A stretch of DNA of 64,000 bases from Stramonita haemastoma (GCA_030674155.1 CM060338.1:1061745-1125744); one strand, 5' to 3'. Shown: positions 1 to 54,331, counted from the stretch's first letter. Notes: a model not told the origin generated them from the letters alone. Program-made: numbers and translations.

Positions 1-122
1 TTTGGGGAGAGTGGAGTCAGCACTGATGTTAACTCCAGGGGAAGAATCCCCCCAAAGGGGAATCGAACCCGGGTCGTCAAATTGCCAGCGCAATGTTCTG
101 GCCACTAGGCTATCCTGTCCCA
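1..122 (-). mobile_element. SINE family A, head region, cut by the window edge
   Basis: The reverse complement has A box ATAGCCTAGTGGCCAGA and B box GGGTTCGATTCCC, followed by CTGGAGTTAACATCAGTGC. It is the best-preserved B box of the family here. Confidence 0.8.
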
Positions 123-168
123 TTTCAATCCGATGAGTCCATGAAGTTGTGGGTTGAATCTCGGTGGG

Positions 169-310
<142 letters not shown>

Positions 311-578
311 ATCAATAAAAAATATAAAAAAAGAATAAAGAATCTGGGTGGGCATTCTGGTGAATTAAAGGTATGTATTTGGGGGGATGATTTCTCAGGG
401 GCAGACTTGCTAGCCTGTTGACTCCTTTCGTGTATGTAAACATTGCAGAAGATCAAAACATGCATGTTTAAGATCCCATAATTCATGTCAGCTTTGGTGG
501 GTTGCAGAATCACAAAAGAACAAGAGAACTGCCCCTGGAAATTTTCTGTAGCAAAAAAAATGTAAGTCTGCAGAAAAA

Positions 579-591
579 TGCAGGTGCAGAC
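579..591. repeat. Target-site duplication, 3' side of the LINE
   Basis: TGCAGGTGCAGAC, identical to 1635-1647, directly adjoins the (TGAG)n tail. This is the pair expected from target-primed reverse transcription. Confidence 0.8.
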
Positions 592-1634
592 TCACTCACT
601 CACTCACTCAGTCCCATGTCCCAAAGGACGTAGGGGGACATGAGAGAAGACGCAACAGAGATCTTTTTCCATGCTTCACGATCCTGTGTGGCTAGTAGGA
701 GGTGTTGCAGGGGTTGGGCGGTCCAGTCTTTGATGTTGTCAACCCATGATTTCTTTTGGCGGCCTCTTCTTCTCTTGCCTTCGACTGTTCCTTGCAGGAT
801 GGTTTTTGCTAGGGTGTTGTGTCTTGTGGTGTGACCAAACCACATCAGCTTTCTCCTCTTTATGGTGGAGAGCAAAGGCTCTTGGGGGCCCACACGCTTT
901 TTGATTTCTTCTTTCACATAGTTATTGGTCTTGTGTTCTTTGTATGATATTTTGAGGAGTCTTCTGTGGCACTTGTTCTCGAATGCTTGGATTCTCCTCT
1001 CTAACTCTGCTGTCAGAGTCCATGATTCACAGCCATATAGGAGGATAGATATCACGAGGGATTTGTAAAGGTGGTATTTGGTGCAGAAGCTGATGTTGTT
1101 GCTTCTGATGATCCTCTCGAGTCTGACTAGAGCAGATGTTGCTGTTGCAATGCGAGCTTTCACTTCATTGTTTGATGTGCCATCTTTTGTTAGGATGGAG
1201 CCTAAGTATTTGAATTGGCTCACCTCTTCTAGTATTTCTCCATTCATCTTTATTTCCGTGATGTCAGATCTTTGATTTCTCTGTACTGACCTCCATGCCG
1301 TATGCGCTCGCTCGATCTGTTAAATTGTCTGTGAGGATTTGCAGTTCTTGTTTGCTGCTGCCCATGAGGTCATTGTCATCTGCAAATCTGAGGTTGCAAA
1401 GGGGTCTTCCACCAATGGAGATGGAAGTGTGGTGGTTTTGCAGTGTCTCTGTCATGATGTTTTCGAGGAAGAGGTTGAAGAGTACAGGTGAGAGAAGGCA
1501 GCCCTGGCGAACCCCAACCGTGGTCTTGAAGAACTCGCCCACGTGATTGTTCATGAAAACTGTACTTTTTGCCTTCTCCTACAGAGCCTTGATGACTTCA
1601 ATTAGGCAGCTGTCAATGTTGAAGTGCCTGAGTC
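592..1634 (-). mobile_element. 5'-truncated RTE-type LINE, reverse transcriptase fragment
   Basis: The minus strand reads reverse transcriptase motifs: GVRQGCLLSPVLFNLFLE, then the catalytic FADD in LRFADDNDLMGSS, KYLGSILTKDG, YGCESWTL, and a C-terminal FGHTTRHNTLAKTILQG then GKRRRGRQKKSWVDNIKDWT. These fit RTE/BovB-like elements. The frame is broken by a stop near 1605 and a frameshift near 1250-1264. The 3' end is a (TGAG)n tail (592-610), as in RTE elements. The element is flanked by an exact 13-bp direct repeat (TGCAGGTGCAGAC). It is dead and 5' truncated, keeping roughly the last third of the ORF. Confidence 0.9.
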
Positions 1635-1647
1635 TGCAGGTGCAGAC
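1635..1647. repeat. Target-site duplication, 5' side of the LINE
   Basis: TGCAGGTGCAGAC marks the 5' truncation point of the LINE and matches 579-591 exactly. Confidence 0.8.
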
Positions 1648-1709
1648 AGGACTTGTTTTTGGGGGTGGTTGGGGGGGGGGGGGTTGTTTCATAGGTGGCA
1701 CCGCTCTTG

Positions 1710-2196
1710 TGTCCTTTCCTTCTGTCTGTAGCTGTTAATGGTGCCCTTTCCTTCTGTCTGTAGCTGTTAATTGTGCCCTTTCCTTATGTCTTTAGCTGTT
1801 AATGGTGCCCTTTCCTTCTGTCTTTAGCTGTTAATGGTGCCCTTTCCTTCTGTCTTTAGCTGTTAATGGTGCCCTTTCCTTTTGTCTGTAGCTGTTAATG
1901 GTGCCCTTTCCTTCTGTCTGTAGCTGTTAATGGTGCCCTTTCCTTCTGTCTTCTGTCTGTAGCTGTTAATGGTGCCCTTTCCTTCTGTCTGTAGCTGTTA
2001 ATGGTGCCCTTTCCTTCTGTCTTTAGCTGTTAATGGTGCCCTTTCCTTCTGTCTTTAGCTGTTAATGGTGCCCTTTCCTTCTATCTTTAGCCGTTAATGG
2101 TGCCCTTCGCTGTTAATGGTGCCCTTTCCTTCTATCTTTAGCCGTTAATGGTGCCCTTCGCTGTTAATGGTGCCCTTTCCTTTTCTGTTTAGTTGT
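1710..2196. repeat. Minisatellite, 32-bp unit, about 14 copies
   Basis: Unit GTGCCCTTTCCTTCTGTCTG plus TAGCTGTTAATG, with T/G variation. A shortened sub-unit is inserted twice near 2090-2165. It abuts the truncated 5' end of the LINE. Confidence 0.9.
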
Positions 2197-2573
2197 ATTA
2201 TTGGTGTCTTTACCTTTTGTCTTCGCTCTTGTGTCAACAAAATAGAGCGTGTGTGTGCTGTGGTCATGAATCCTGATCGTTTTCATCAATCTTTGTCATT
2301 CCTTTCATTGACTTAAGAAAACGTGCTTTATTTGATAAACCAGTTGTTGTTTTTTTCTCCAACTGGATCTACTCATTGCTTTAAACTAGAAAGACTTTAA
2401 TTCGTTCTGAGCTTTAAAAGTGGAAGGCTATACATCAACTCTAAGCTTTAAAAGAAAAAGGAAAACGATAAATTTAGTTTTAAAAGAAGAAGACTTTAAA
2501 TCCAGACACCTCTCTCTCTCTCTCTCTGTCTCTCTGTCTGTCTGTCTGTCTCTGTCTGTCTCTCTCTCTCCTA

Positions 2574-2875
2574 GTGGAAAGCCTAGTGGTCAGAACATTG
2601 CGTTCCTGGAGTTAACATCAGTACTTAAATATATAGATAGAGGTAGGGTAAGGAGAGCTATCAGTGCAGGAACTGATAGGCCTATGTAGGGAAAATGTGC
2701 ATCCTTTATCAATATCTGACTCTACTCTCCCCAAAAATCCTTGGGATGAGACCATCGTGTGCCGGTGGGAACAGATGACAAGATTTACAAAACTGCATAC
2801 ACACGGGGACTGGATGTAAAAAAAACACGAGTGCTTATTCCATTATCCTCGATATATAAAAAAAATAATAGATAA
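2574..2875 (+). mobile_element. SINE family A, rearranged copy
   Basis: The head (CCTAGTGGTCAGAACATTGCG) and tail (GGACTGGATGTAAAAAAAAC) are present, but the middle is partly replaced by a 76-bp segment that is repeated exactly after the tail (2637-2712 and 2885-2960). Confidence 0.7.
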
Positions 2876-2960
2876 ATAAAATAAATAGAGGTAGGGTAAG
2901 GAGAGCTATCAGTGCAGGAACTGATAGGCCTATGTAGGGAAAATGTGCATCCTTTATCAA
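2637..2960. repeat. 76-bp exact direct repeats
   Basis: 2637-2712 and 2885-2960 are identical over 76 bp (ATAGAGGTAGGGTAAGGAGA at the start, CATCCTTTATCAA at the end). They flank the 3' part of a family A SINE. Confidence 0.85.
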
Positions 2961-2965
2961 GTCTC

Positions 2966-3264
2966 ATGGGGTAAAGGTAAAGGTGTCCCATAACCTACGT
3001 CGCCGTAGGGGAGTGAGGCACCAGATACCTCAGCTTCTCTAGGGGCCAGCATATTGAGGGTGGCGCCCATCTCCTCTCCCTCGCTGCTTTACTTTCTCTG
3101 ACCCTAAAGAGGGCAGGTACCCATTTACAGCTGGGTGAACTGGGGACTGTACTGAAGCCAAGGCGCGCAAACGGTCACCCATCCAACTGGTAACCATGCT
3201 CGATGCTGTTTAACCTCAGCTTGGGAAAAGCGAGTGCTCTGACCACTGAGTTGTCCCATCCCCT
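2966..3264 (-). mobile_element. tRNA-headed SINE-like element, family B, full-length-like copy
   Basis: On the minus strand it begins GGGACAACTCAGTGGTCAG (A-box-like), passes GGTTACCAGTTGGATGGGTG and CAGCTGTAAATGGGTACCTG, and ends ACCTTTACCTTTACCCC. Other copies lie at 9068-9352 and, truncated, 4608-4805. The TTGGATGGGTGACC word recalls 5S rRNA box C, but the head is tRNA-like. Confidence 0.75.
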
Positions 3265-4607
3265 CAAGTCTCATGAGAGCGTTATGGTTTAGAAATCTCT
3301 ACAGGTTATATGAGAAAGTGTCATTTGCTTACGATTTTTTAACCGTAGGTATGAAGTTGAGTAGTTGTTTTAATTTGTCTTCCCCCAAAATTTTTTTTGA
3401 GTACTTTGACACGTTTTTAACGCACCTATCTCATCCGTCGGTATAATCTTGTAAGATTTAAGGAAATTGCATACAGTTTCACTAGCAGGAATTTACACAG
3501 TCCGTACGCCATGCAAGTTGTTTTTTTTATATATACAAAGATGGGTAAAGTTTTGCAACAGTCAGTATGCCATGCATAGGTCTGGCGCTTTCAGTCAATT
3601 AAAACTTTTTTCCTTATACACAAGTGCACAGAGTGTAAGTCTTTGAAAATAGTACATCCCCCAGCTGCTTTTATGTCTGTCTCTGAATATTCAAGTCATC
3701 ATTTCTGGTGAAATGTAATATTTGTTTTATGCTTTAAAAAGCTTTATACTTTGGTCTACTTTTTTTTCGATTACAATACAGGGTTTTAGCGTATTTCAGT
3801 TGATTTTTTTTTAACAACAGATGACAATGTATTGTATACACCATACCTAAACATGTTTTGTGTGTGTACACAATTGTGTGTGTGTGAGCATAAATTTGAT
3901 ATAGACTATGTTTATTCTAATATTTTGTGGACGGTTGCATGGTGTACAGGATCTGAATACAAGCCCTTTGATTTGTTTGCTTTACAAGATTCAGCGCTAT
4001 AGAAATGTTATACATTATTATTATCGTTATCATAATTTTTAGTGAATGTAGTCGGAAAAATAAAGGTGACAAAAGTCGTAACATTTTTAGGCTGCGACTT
4101 AAACATTTATTGACATGATGACATTTGTTATTTTTTGTTGGGTTTTTTGTGGTTGTTTTTTTAATGAATAGCTGGGTATATTTTTTCTCAGTTCATACAA
4201 CAAAGGTGAAAGTGACACTATTGTTGATGAACTTTTAAAATCTAAGTAATGTTGTCTTCCAATGTGACCATTCACAGTCAGCAGGTTGGTATTGTAGTGA
4301 TGGCAGATAGTTAAAGTGACAGTATCAGTGATGATCTTTTAAAATGTGTATTCGAGAGTAATCTTGTTTGTCTTCAAATGTGACCATTCACAGTCAGCAG
4401 ATATTGTGGTGGTGATAGCAGATTTCTCTGTGTGAAACTCGGATGCTCTCCCTTCCCCAGGCAACATGCGTTGGCATTTAAGAGAACTGCCTCCCTTTAT
4501 CTCCTAATTTACTGCCATTAACACTTGGTTTTTCAATGAGAGTGGGATTTCTTCTACATGTATGATCTTGCCAGGAGCTATATTCTTCTTGCCATAGGCC
4601 CTATTAG

Positions 4608-4805
4608 TAAAGGTAGGTAAAGGTATCCCATAACCTAGGTGGTCATAGGGGAGTAAGGTGTCAGAGACCTCAGCTTCTCTAGGGGTCAGCATGTTGAGGG
4701 TGGCGCCCATCTCCTCTCCCTCACTGCTTTACCTTCCCTGATCCTATAGAGGGCAGGTACCTATTTACAGCTGGGTGAACTGCACTGAAGTTAAGGCGCA
4801 CAAGG
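4608..4805 (-). mobile_element. SINE-like family B, truncated copy
   Basis: It shares the CTCAGCTTCTCTAGGGGTCA and CAGGTACCTATTTACAGCTG blocks with the copy at 2966-3264 but lacks the tRNA-like head. The long open frame across it is a by-product. Confidence 0.75.
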
Positions 4806-5912
4806 TAAGAGGGATCATAGATGGTGAAAACACCTTTCTGACCATCAGTACCTTTTAAAAAAAAAAAAAAGTATTCACTCAGGGGAGCAAATTTGAGCCA
4901 GGTCAGACAAAATGGATAAAGTCTTTAAACTACTGTGAGTGTCTTGTTTTTTGTGTTTTGTATCCTCTAGATTTTGAATTACAATGACAAAAAGAAATGT
5001 GTTTGGTTACCTGGTGCCCGTTTCTTGTACATCTACCTGGTGTATTATATTCACCAAAAACCAGGATATTTTCACTTCAACTTACATGGCTATAGCAGTG
5101 TCGGTTTTGTTTTGTTTTTTCAAAACACACACACACTTATGCACTATATTAAACCACACATTGCCTGGCATGCATGCAAACACACACACACCACACACAC
5201 ACACAACACACACACACACACAAAGCTCAAACACAAGCATTCACCAATACCAATCTCTCCACCACTCGACACAACGTCATGGTTTTCATAACATTTTAAT
5301 TATCTTCAGCTTGGGACAGCTTCTCCATTGGTAAAAAAAGCACAAACAAAAATCTTTTAAATTAAACACCATAAAAGAACACACACACACAAAGGAACAC
5401 AACGAATCAAACTTGACACCATACTTCTAATGGGGGAGCCTCAATAGGACCTGACTGCCGTATGAAATGAACCATTAAAGTTAAACACATCTACAGACCT
5501 CTTAGAGCAACCAAAAAACAAAACAAACAAAAAATTGAAAAAGAGTGAACACAAAGAGCTTAGCAAGTGTCTGGATGTTGTTGGTGTGTGAGTGAAATGT
5601 TGCTGAAATCAAAGACATGGGGGTCGAAACATAAAGTGACCAAAAAGTATTTGGCAGTGTTTAATTCATTAACTCTTTTCCTACGTTCAAGAAGAACACC
5701 CCCTCTTTCCCTGTACACAAGCACATTTGTAAGCTTCTGTAACCCAGTAGTGGGTGGTATGAAGGGAAAGGTTAGTAGAAGGATGGTTACCCATTAGCGG
5801 GTTACCCGTAGGGATAAGGTTAACACATTTATTCAGGAGGACTTGAGGCCGAGTGCTGTACCATAACACTAGACGAGTGAGACAGAACAGGTGAAGGAGA
5901 AGATTGGGGAAC

Positions 5913-5945
<33 letters not shown>

Positions 5946-6611
5946 GTATCGCTGCGAGTCATTAATTAATCCAAAACATGAAAAAAAATATGCCAAAAAA
6001 AAAAAGAACATTTTCAAATTCACACAAAAAGCCCAGGGGAATTCTCAGTCATCACTGTGTGTCTCACAGAGCATGTACATTAATTAATTAATTAATTATC
6101 CACAAGTCCAGTTTTGATATGTGAGAGATGAATGCACGCAAAATATATGATCTGCTCGTCCAGTGCATGATTTCATGCTTCACACACTGCTGACTGACTG
6201 GCCTTTAACATGTCTGAATGACAGGTAGTGATGATGTCTGTAATTCAAAGGCCTAGTAATCTGAACAAAAAAACCCAACAAATTTGTGATGCCATAAATC
6301 TTCACCCAGTTCCTTAGCCAGCCCAATCCTTTTCTTACTAACGAGGTAAAATTTGTAAGCAGACGACAGTATGTAAGTAATACCAAAGTAACTGACTGAT
6401 TATACAGTATTTGTCAACATTTTATTCATGCATACACTTCTACTTTGTAGACTGGAATGCAATAATAATAATAATAATAATATAATGGTTAAAGGTTTTA
6501 TCTATTCGCTGGTCTTCATCTGTGACTACAGTATAGCAGACAAAGTCCCTGTCTCTTGTCGTAATAACTATAACACAATTAATGAGCCTACTTCCAACAA
6601 GGCTATAAATC

Positions 6612-6790
6612 GAGGTCCTGTGCGCAAACATACGCAGAACATCTTGCACGTGTGCTTAAACCTGTTCCACCTTTCAGAGGAGTAGGCCGTTTGTGCTGGT
6701 GGGAATGGATGACAAAATTTTAAAAAATTGCAAGCACAAAAGGATTGGATGTAAAAGAACCACACAAAACCTTATTCCATTATCCTCCCC
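6612..6790 (+). mobile_element. SINE family A, 3' fragment
   Basis: It matches from CGCAGAACATCTTGCACGTG through GAGTAGGCCGTTTGTGCTGG to CCTTATTCCATTATCCTC. No head. Confidence 0.75.
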
Positions 6791-7017
6791 AAAAATTTTT
6801 TTTTAAAGAATTAAATCAATGAAGGAACAATTTCAAAGGTGTGTTCCCCAAAGTTATTCCCTCATTTGATCAAACTGATAATTTATATTTCATACAAAGG
6901 AGCCAGTTAAGTATAAACTTTTGTGTTCTCAAAAAACATATTAACTTGATTACAGGGATAACTTTTTAATTCATTACAAATTTTAATCACTTCTACCATG
7001 GTGAAGAACCTGTCACA

Positions 7018-7071
<54 letters not shown>

Positions 7072-7082
7072 TGTGTGTGTGT
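7018..7082. repeat. (GT)n microsatellite
   Basis: Near-perfect TG repeat with one break. Confidence 0.95.
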
Positions 7083-8745
7083 TAAGATCTACCTAACCCG
7101 CGATTAACAGATTGTGGAAGGAAAATATTGAACAGGGCAATACTTGAGCACAAAAAGCTGACTTAAAAACATAATGCAAGCAACACGCTTCGTTCAGTTC
7201 GTAATGCTGTTTCGGATCGGCAATTGGCACAGCAAATCTGGCCATAGCTTGTAGGCTTTTTTTGTTGTGGTGGTGGTCAGGGGGTTTTTGGTGTGGCTGG
7301 TTGGGGGTTATTTTGTTTGTTTGGGGTTTTCTTTTTGCTTTGTTGTTGAGTTTTTTGTTTGGTTTTTTTTTATGGGGGAGGGGGGTTGTTTTGCTTGGGG
7401 ATTTTTGTTGTTGTTGTTCAGGGTAGTTGTAAATATAATCCCGCATTTGTACCTGTAGGTGATATTTTAAAATAATACTGCACCTGTACAAGGGATAAGA
7501 TTAGCGTGTTTGCTTACGTATGATATATGTAGAACTTTTTTCTTGCTGATTAAGAACAATTTCACACTATTTTCACACCTGAAGAAAAATTACACTAATA
7601 ACCCCCCCAAAAACAAACAAACAGGATTTAAAGCTCATGTAGCACTGATGGTATCAAAACCTATGTACTACAGCTATTTGCTTGCTTTCAATATGTGTAT
7701 CATGTATATCATTCATATTTTTTTTTAATAAAGATCTGTTTAAACCAAAGCCTACACACCTTACCACACCTGTTTAGAATACCTTTTGTATATCTGCACC
7801 TTCCTACGTCATGCGGACTTTTACTTACTTTTGACTTGATACATCTTAATTTTAAAGTTAAAAAAACAGACTTTTGCTACTGTTCTGTTATCACTGTACT
7901 CGTTTGCATCCAGTCTTGTCACTCCTTCTTCCAGAATTTTGGAACACTCGCCATTTTCATCTTTACTTTGAAGTATGATGGATGGCAGTGCAGCAAAATG
8001 GTGACTGATTGGTCAGAGCTGAAGCACTCAGCCAATCAGAAACGCTGACAGAAATGACACGTCTAATTACAATACTAAAATAAGGCAGCACAGCTTGAAT
8101 ATTCATGAACACATGATCAACTGAGTGAGAATCCTGCAATGCTGCAGTCTAGAATCACCACTGCTGATACACAGACCACAGAATACCCTCGCTTTTTCCT
8201 GTACCTGTCCACACAAAGCAGCTAGGTGAAAGTAAAAGAACATGACTGATAATAAGGAATATTTTTTTTTAATCTTATTCTTGACCCTTTTTCAAACTAG
8301 ACTGCTTTGTCTCCAAATTTGTGTAAATATTAACTTTGAGAACATGATTTACATCTATAGATTTTTTGGGGTTATTTCTGCTTTTTCTTTAACGTTTAAA
8401 AAAAACCAAACCTCTTTTCTCTTTTTTTGCCCCCGAACTATACTGCTTGGTTTTATAATTTGTTTGCTTTGTCCAGATTGATTTCTATCACATCCAATGT
8501 CAGCATTAAAATCTCAATGATTTGCAGTTCCCTAAAACTAATTGTCGCTAAACACAACCATAAAAAAAATCTAACAATCATTTGAACAATGTTGACTGAA
8601 TCTTATATCAAATACTTACAAGCCTAACATAAAAAACCCACTAAGCAATCATTTGAACACAGTTGACTGCATCTTATATATTTAACAATACTTTAAACCT
8701 TACGCTCCTATTTTCGAACAGAAACCTTCATTTAAAATGCAATAT

Positions 8746-8751
8746 TTTATT
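8746..8751 (-). terminator. Candidate polyadenylation signal AATAAA
   Basis: This is the first exact AATAAA on the coding strand downstream of the stop at 12927. In such an AT-rich region a chance hit is likely. Confidence 0.2.
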
Positions 8752-9067
8752 TTCATGCCCTGATTTTTGTCGTCTAAACTTGGTTTCCATAGACTGCACT
8801 TACCAAAGGCTCCAAAATGAAGATGGCAAAAATGTATAAAGTTTTGAATCCACACAAAGAAAATGTAAAAGACCCCCTTCCCCCCTACCTATGCAATCTT
8901 GTAGTGGCAAGATAATGGGCGGGCAAACTAACACTATCAGTAAGACAGCCAGAACCTCACCTGAAAACTGCCACAAGATTGTTAAAAAACACACTGCATC
9001 ATGGCGTTAAATTCCCCATCCAAAGTTACCCAAGACAAAACATATCCTCGCTCAATGCATTTGTTGG

Positions 9068-9352
9068 AAAAGGTAAAGGTGTCCCATAACCTAGGTGGTT
9101 GTAGGGAGCGAGGCGTCAAGAGACCTCAGCTTCTCTAGGGGCCAGCATGTTGAGGGCGGCGCCCATCTCCTCTCCCTCGCTGCTTTACCTTCCCTGACCC
9201 TAAAGAGGGCAGGTACCCACTGACAGCTGGGTGAACTGGGGGGACTGTAATGAAGCCAAGGTGCAGAAATGGTCACCCATCCAACTGGTAACCACGCTCG
9301 ATGCTGCTAAACTTGACTGGGGGAAAGCGAGCGCTCTGACCACTGAGCTATC
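9068..9352 (-). mobile_element. SINE-like family B, full-length-like copy
   Basis: On the minus strand the head reads GGGATAGCTCAGTGGTCAGA, the best A box of the family, and the body matches the copy at 2966-3264 throughout. Confidence 0.8.
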
Positions 9353-10309
9353 CCTGTTGTTGCCTCTACCCAATTCCTGCTTTTCAAATCGAATGAGCCT
9401 TGTGATCCTCAACAAAGGGGTAAGGAGACGGGGACAGGATGAAAGATATGGACAGAAAACTACTAGGCTTAAAATTTTAACGAAGAGACCCCCCCTCCCC
9501 CCCCCCCACAAAAGTCAACCTGAAAGATTTTCCGAGGCCGATTGTGCAAGCATAACTGGGTGGTGGTTGTAATGTTTCAAAACCTTGATAAAGTAATCCA
9601 ACATTGTTCTGTGAACAAAAACATACAGTACAAACAAACAAATCTTTGAGCTTGGCAGTTTCATTCCAACAGACATTCTGGCTGTATATAGGTAATTCTT
9701 TCTTTCTCTCTCTCTCCTTGCTCACACACATACAGTAAAATTCAGAGTCTGAACACTAGCTACACACACATCCCCTCTTCTCCTTCCTTTACCCTCCTCC
9801 TCCTCCTAGCTCATTTTGAGCACTGGCAACAGAAAATGGTGACACTCATGCTGACAAGTTCTCCATACTTACACAGAAATGACAAACACTTCCACATCTA
9901 CATTCCATCACACTCATCACATAGCAACATATAGGCGTGCATCTTTTTTTTGTTTTTTTTGTTTTTTTGTTTTAACACACAAGGTGTATTGAGTTTACAC
10001 CACTGAAAGCAAATTGATAACTAGACACACACACACACACACGCACAATCATGCACAAACTTCACACTGACTCTGTCATGACCACAGTGTTCAAAATGTG
10101 GTTGCTTATCCCAATTTTGAATATATATTTCTTTTTTTTGTCTTTTCATTGACACATCACTGAATAAAATGCAGAAGTCAGTTTCTGAAAGCTACAGCAA
10201 AATAACAGGGTTGGAAGGGGAAGAGGATGGTAAAGATAACGGGACAAAAAAAAAAAAAAAAAAAGCAAACCGAACAAGACAAAAATAGCAAGACATGAAA
10301 GAAAGACGG

Positions 10310-10745
<436 letters not shown>

Positions 10746-12195
10746 GGGTGAAGGTAACCAGACACACTTGCTGAAATGCAAACCTAACACACTTTTTGAC
10801 TACTGGAGGTCTTCTTCTTCTTCCCGACTCCTCACAAACTTAATTCACCTACAGATCTTCAGAATCGTGAAAAACGTACCCAAAATAATCTTGCTGGATG
10901 GCATGCACAATAGAGTTTTTTTTCTTCTTCTTCTTCATCAACCTTAACTCAAAAAACGAAACGAAATACTAAACACTGCCAGCTATTCATTCAACATTTC
11001 TCGTGTGTGTGTGTATATATTCCATCTTCTCTTGGAGACGACAGGAGGCTGTGAAGACTTGGTTGGCTGGCTGGTGACCAGTAATGATGATGATGAGGTA
11101 CAACACACTGCATCTCCCCCACACTCACCCTCACTCCTTCCTGCCAAGGCAAGGCAGTAGTACATCGCAGTCACTGACACGACACACGATGACACTGTCA
11201 CCGACACACATCTCTCTTTCTATCAATCAACCAGCCGAAGACGACACTGACAGACACTATGACCTACCCACATGACTTTTTGTGTCCCTGTCACAACTCT
11301 TTTGTTTTTTTGTATCCTTTTTTTAGCGCGACTGTACTTCCAACCACTAGGCAGCCTCTTTCTTTGGATTCACTTTTGTCACAGAACCACGTCACTTTGT
11401 TTGTGCTGTACTGTGCTGTGCTGTGCTGTTCAGGGTTTGTGTGTGTGTGTGTGTACATGTGTTCTGCTGCTGAATTTCTCAGGGGTTGTTTTGTTTCACG
11501 AGGGGTCGTAGGTGAACTTCTCCATAATGAATCCACCACAGCGACTTTTCATCAAAGTCTGCATCATGAGTGGGGGGAGGGAGGGAGGAGGGAGAAATGT
11601 AAAATTTAAAAAAATATTAAAAAAACAAGAAGAAGAAGAAAAAAAAAACATAAACACAAAAAGACGATTCTGAATGCGAAGCATGACAATGTGTCATGGT
11701 GAAACGATGATGAACACGATCCGTGTAGTTTGTGTGGGTGAGGGAGGGAAGGGGAGGAGGAGGGGAAGGGGAGGTGGGGAAGAAACGAGCGACGATCACA
11801 CAAAAAAAAAAAAAAGAGAGATACACATACACAAAGAAAAAAAAACGGTGTTGAGAAGCGGAAGAAGAAGAAAAGAAGACGAAGAAGATGTTGTAGCCTC
11901 CCTGCTGCCAAAAACGTGAGTCAGACCCTGTGGTGTGCAAGATGATCAGATCGTGGATTGAACGAAGCCTGCCTCTACAACAACCAACACTGTAGCAGTT
12001 GGGCCAGATCTAACCAGGGGGGGGAAAGGGGTACAGGGGAAGGGGGGAGGGGAGGGGAGGGTGCTGGCATGGAGGTGTGGGGGAGAAGGGCACACAGGAT
12101 TTTGTGGGGGGGGGGGTGGGGAAGAGGTTGGGGGGGGGGTAGGGGTATTGAGATCTTGGTGTCTAATCCTGTCCACCCCTCATCATGGCCTGCAA

Positions 12196-12810
12196 AAAAA
12201 CAGAAAACAGGAAAATATCAATATTCATGTATCCATGATATGAAAACTGAGACATCAGAAAACAGGAAAATATCAGTATTCATGTATCCATGATATGAAA
12301 AATGAACATAAAAACAGGAAATATCAGTATTCATGTATCCATGATATGAAAAATGAACATAAAAACAGGAAATATCAGTATTCATGTATCCATGATATGA
12401 AAAATGAACATAAAAACAGGAAATATCAGTATTCATGTATCCATGATATGAAAAATGAACATAAAAACAGGAAATATCAGTATTCATGTATCCATGATAA
12501 GTAAAATTGAACAGGAAAATATCATGTATCCATGACAGTAAAATTGAACAGGAAAATATCAGTATTCATGATAGTAAAATTGAACAGGAAAATATCATGT
12601 ATTCATGATAGTAAAATGATAAGAAAACAGGAAAATATCAGTCTCCATTAGATGAAAGCCGAGCATAAAAACGGGAAAATATCAGTATTCATGTATCCAT
12701 GATAGTAAAATTGAACAGGAAAAATATCAGTATTCATGTATCCATGATATGAAAACCGAACAGGAAAATATCAGTATTCATGTATCCGTGATATGAAAAC
12801 GAACATACAT
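12196..12810. repeat. Minisatellite, 51-bp unit, in the putative 3' UTR
   Basis: Four perfect units run from 12295 to 12498 (ATGAAAAATGAACATAAAAA at the start, TGTATCCATGAT at the end), with degenerate units on both sides. Because 51 is a multiple of three, both strands show open frames of 17-residue repeats; these are not genes. Confidence 0.92.
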
Positions 12811-12926
12811 ATACATGTATACACTCTCTCAGGTTCGCAGCATATCACGCACAAAGCAAGGCGTGCATGCACACACACACTTCTCCGCACATTATCACCG
12901 CTACACTGATACACCACAACTGGATT

Positions 12927-53895
<40,969 letters not shown>

Positions 53896-54044
53896 TTTGT
53901 TGCAAAGGTAGTCTTCTGTCAACAAAGAGATGAATGGGTTTTCTTTAAGACTAAGAGCTCTGTGATTAAACTGTGGAATAAAGTTGGATTATAAACTGAT
54001 AAAGAAAAATAACTGCAAAATAACAATAAAAACAATGATAATGA

Positions 54045-54200
54045 TAATCGTGATATGGAAATTGCATAGTGCTGAATCTTGTAAAGCAAACAAATCAAAG
54101 CACTTACATTCAAAGCATTCAGCGTGGCAGCGTTACAAGATTATGGCTGCATACGCAAAATCTGACCACACAAAAATCACATCACCTCATAACTCTCGCT
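54045..54200. repeat. Interspersed repeat, same family as 18118-18320
   Basis: It reads ATGGAAATTGCATAGTGCTG, then TCTTGTAAAGCAAACAAATC and CAAAGCACTTACATTC. Confidence 0.55.
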
Positions 54201-54282
54201 GTAACCAAAAAAACGGAAAAATTCTCTGTGAATGAAATGATTGTTTTTAAAAAAAATTCATTTCACTTTTCGTGGCCCATCT

Positions 54283-54331
54283 CCTCTCTCTGTCTCTCTC
54301 TCTGTCTCTCTCTCTCTCTAACACACACATC

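Larger units (their letters stand above)
3265..8745. other. Intergenic AT-rich sequence
   Basis: No supported gene. It holds a tRNA-headed SINE fragment at 4.6 kb, a short (CA)n at 5.17-5.22 kb, a poly-A tract at 5916-5943, a SINE 3' fragment at 6.6 kb and (GT)n at 7.02 kb. The remainder is AT-rich with frequent stops on both strands. Confidence 0.6.

Noticed and set aside
12218..12504. Frames of 17-residue repeats on both strands
   Set aside because: The 51-bp minisatellite unit is a multiple of three, which keeps frames open without coding selection.
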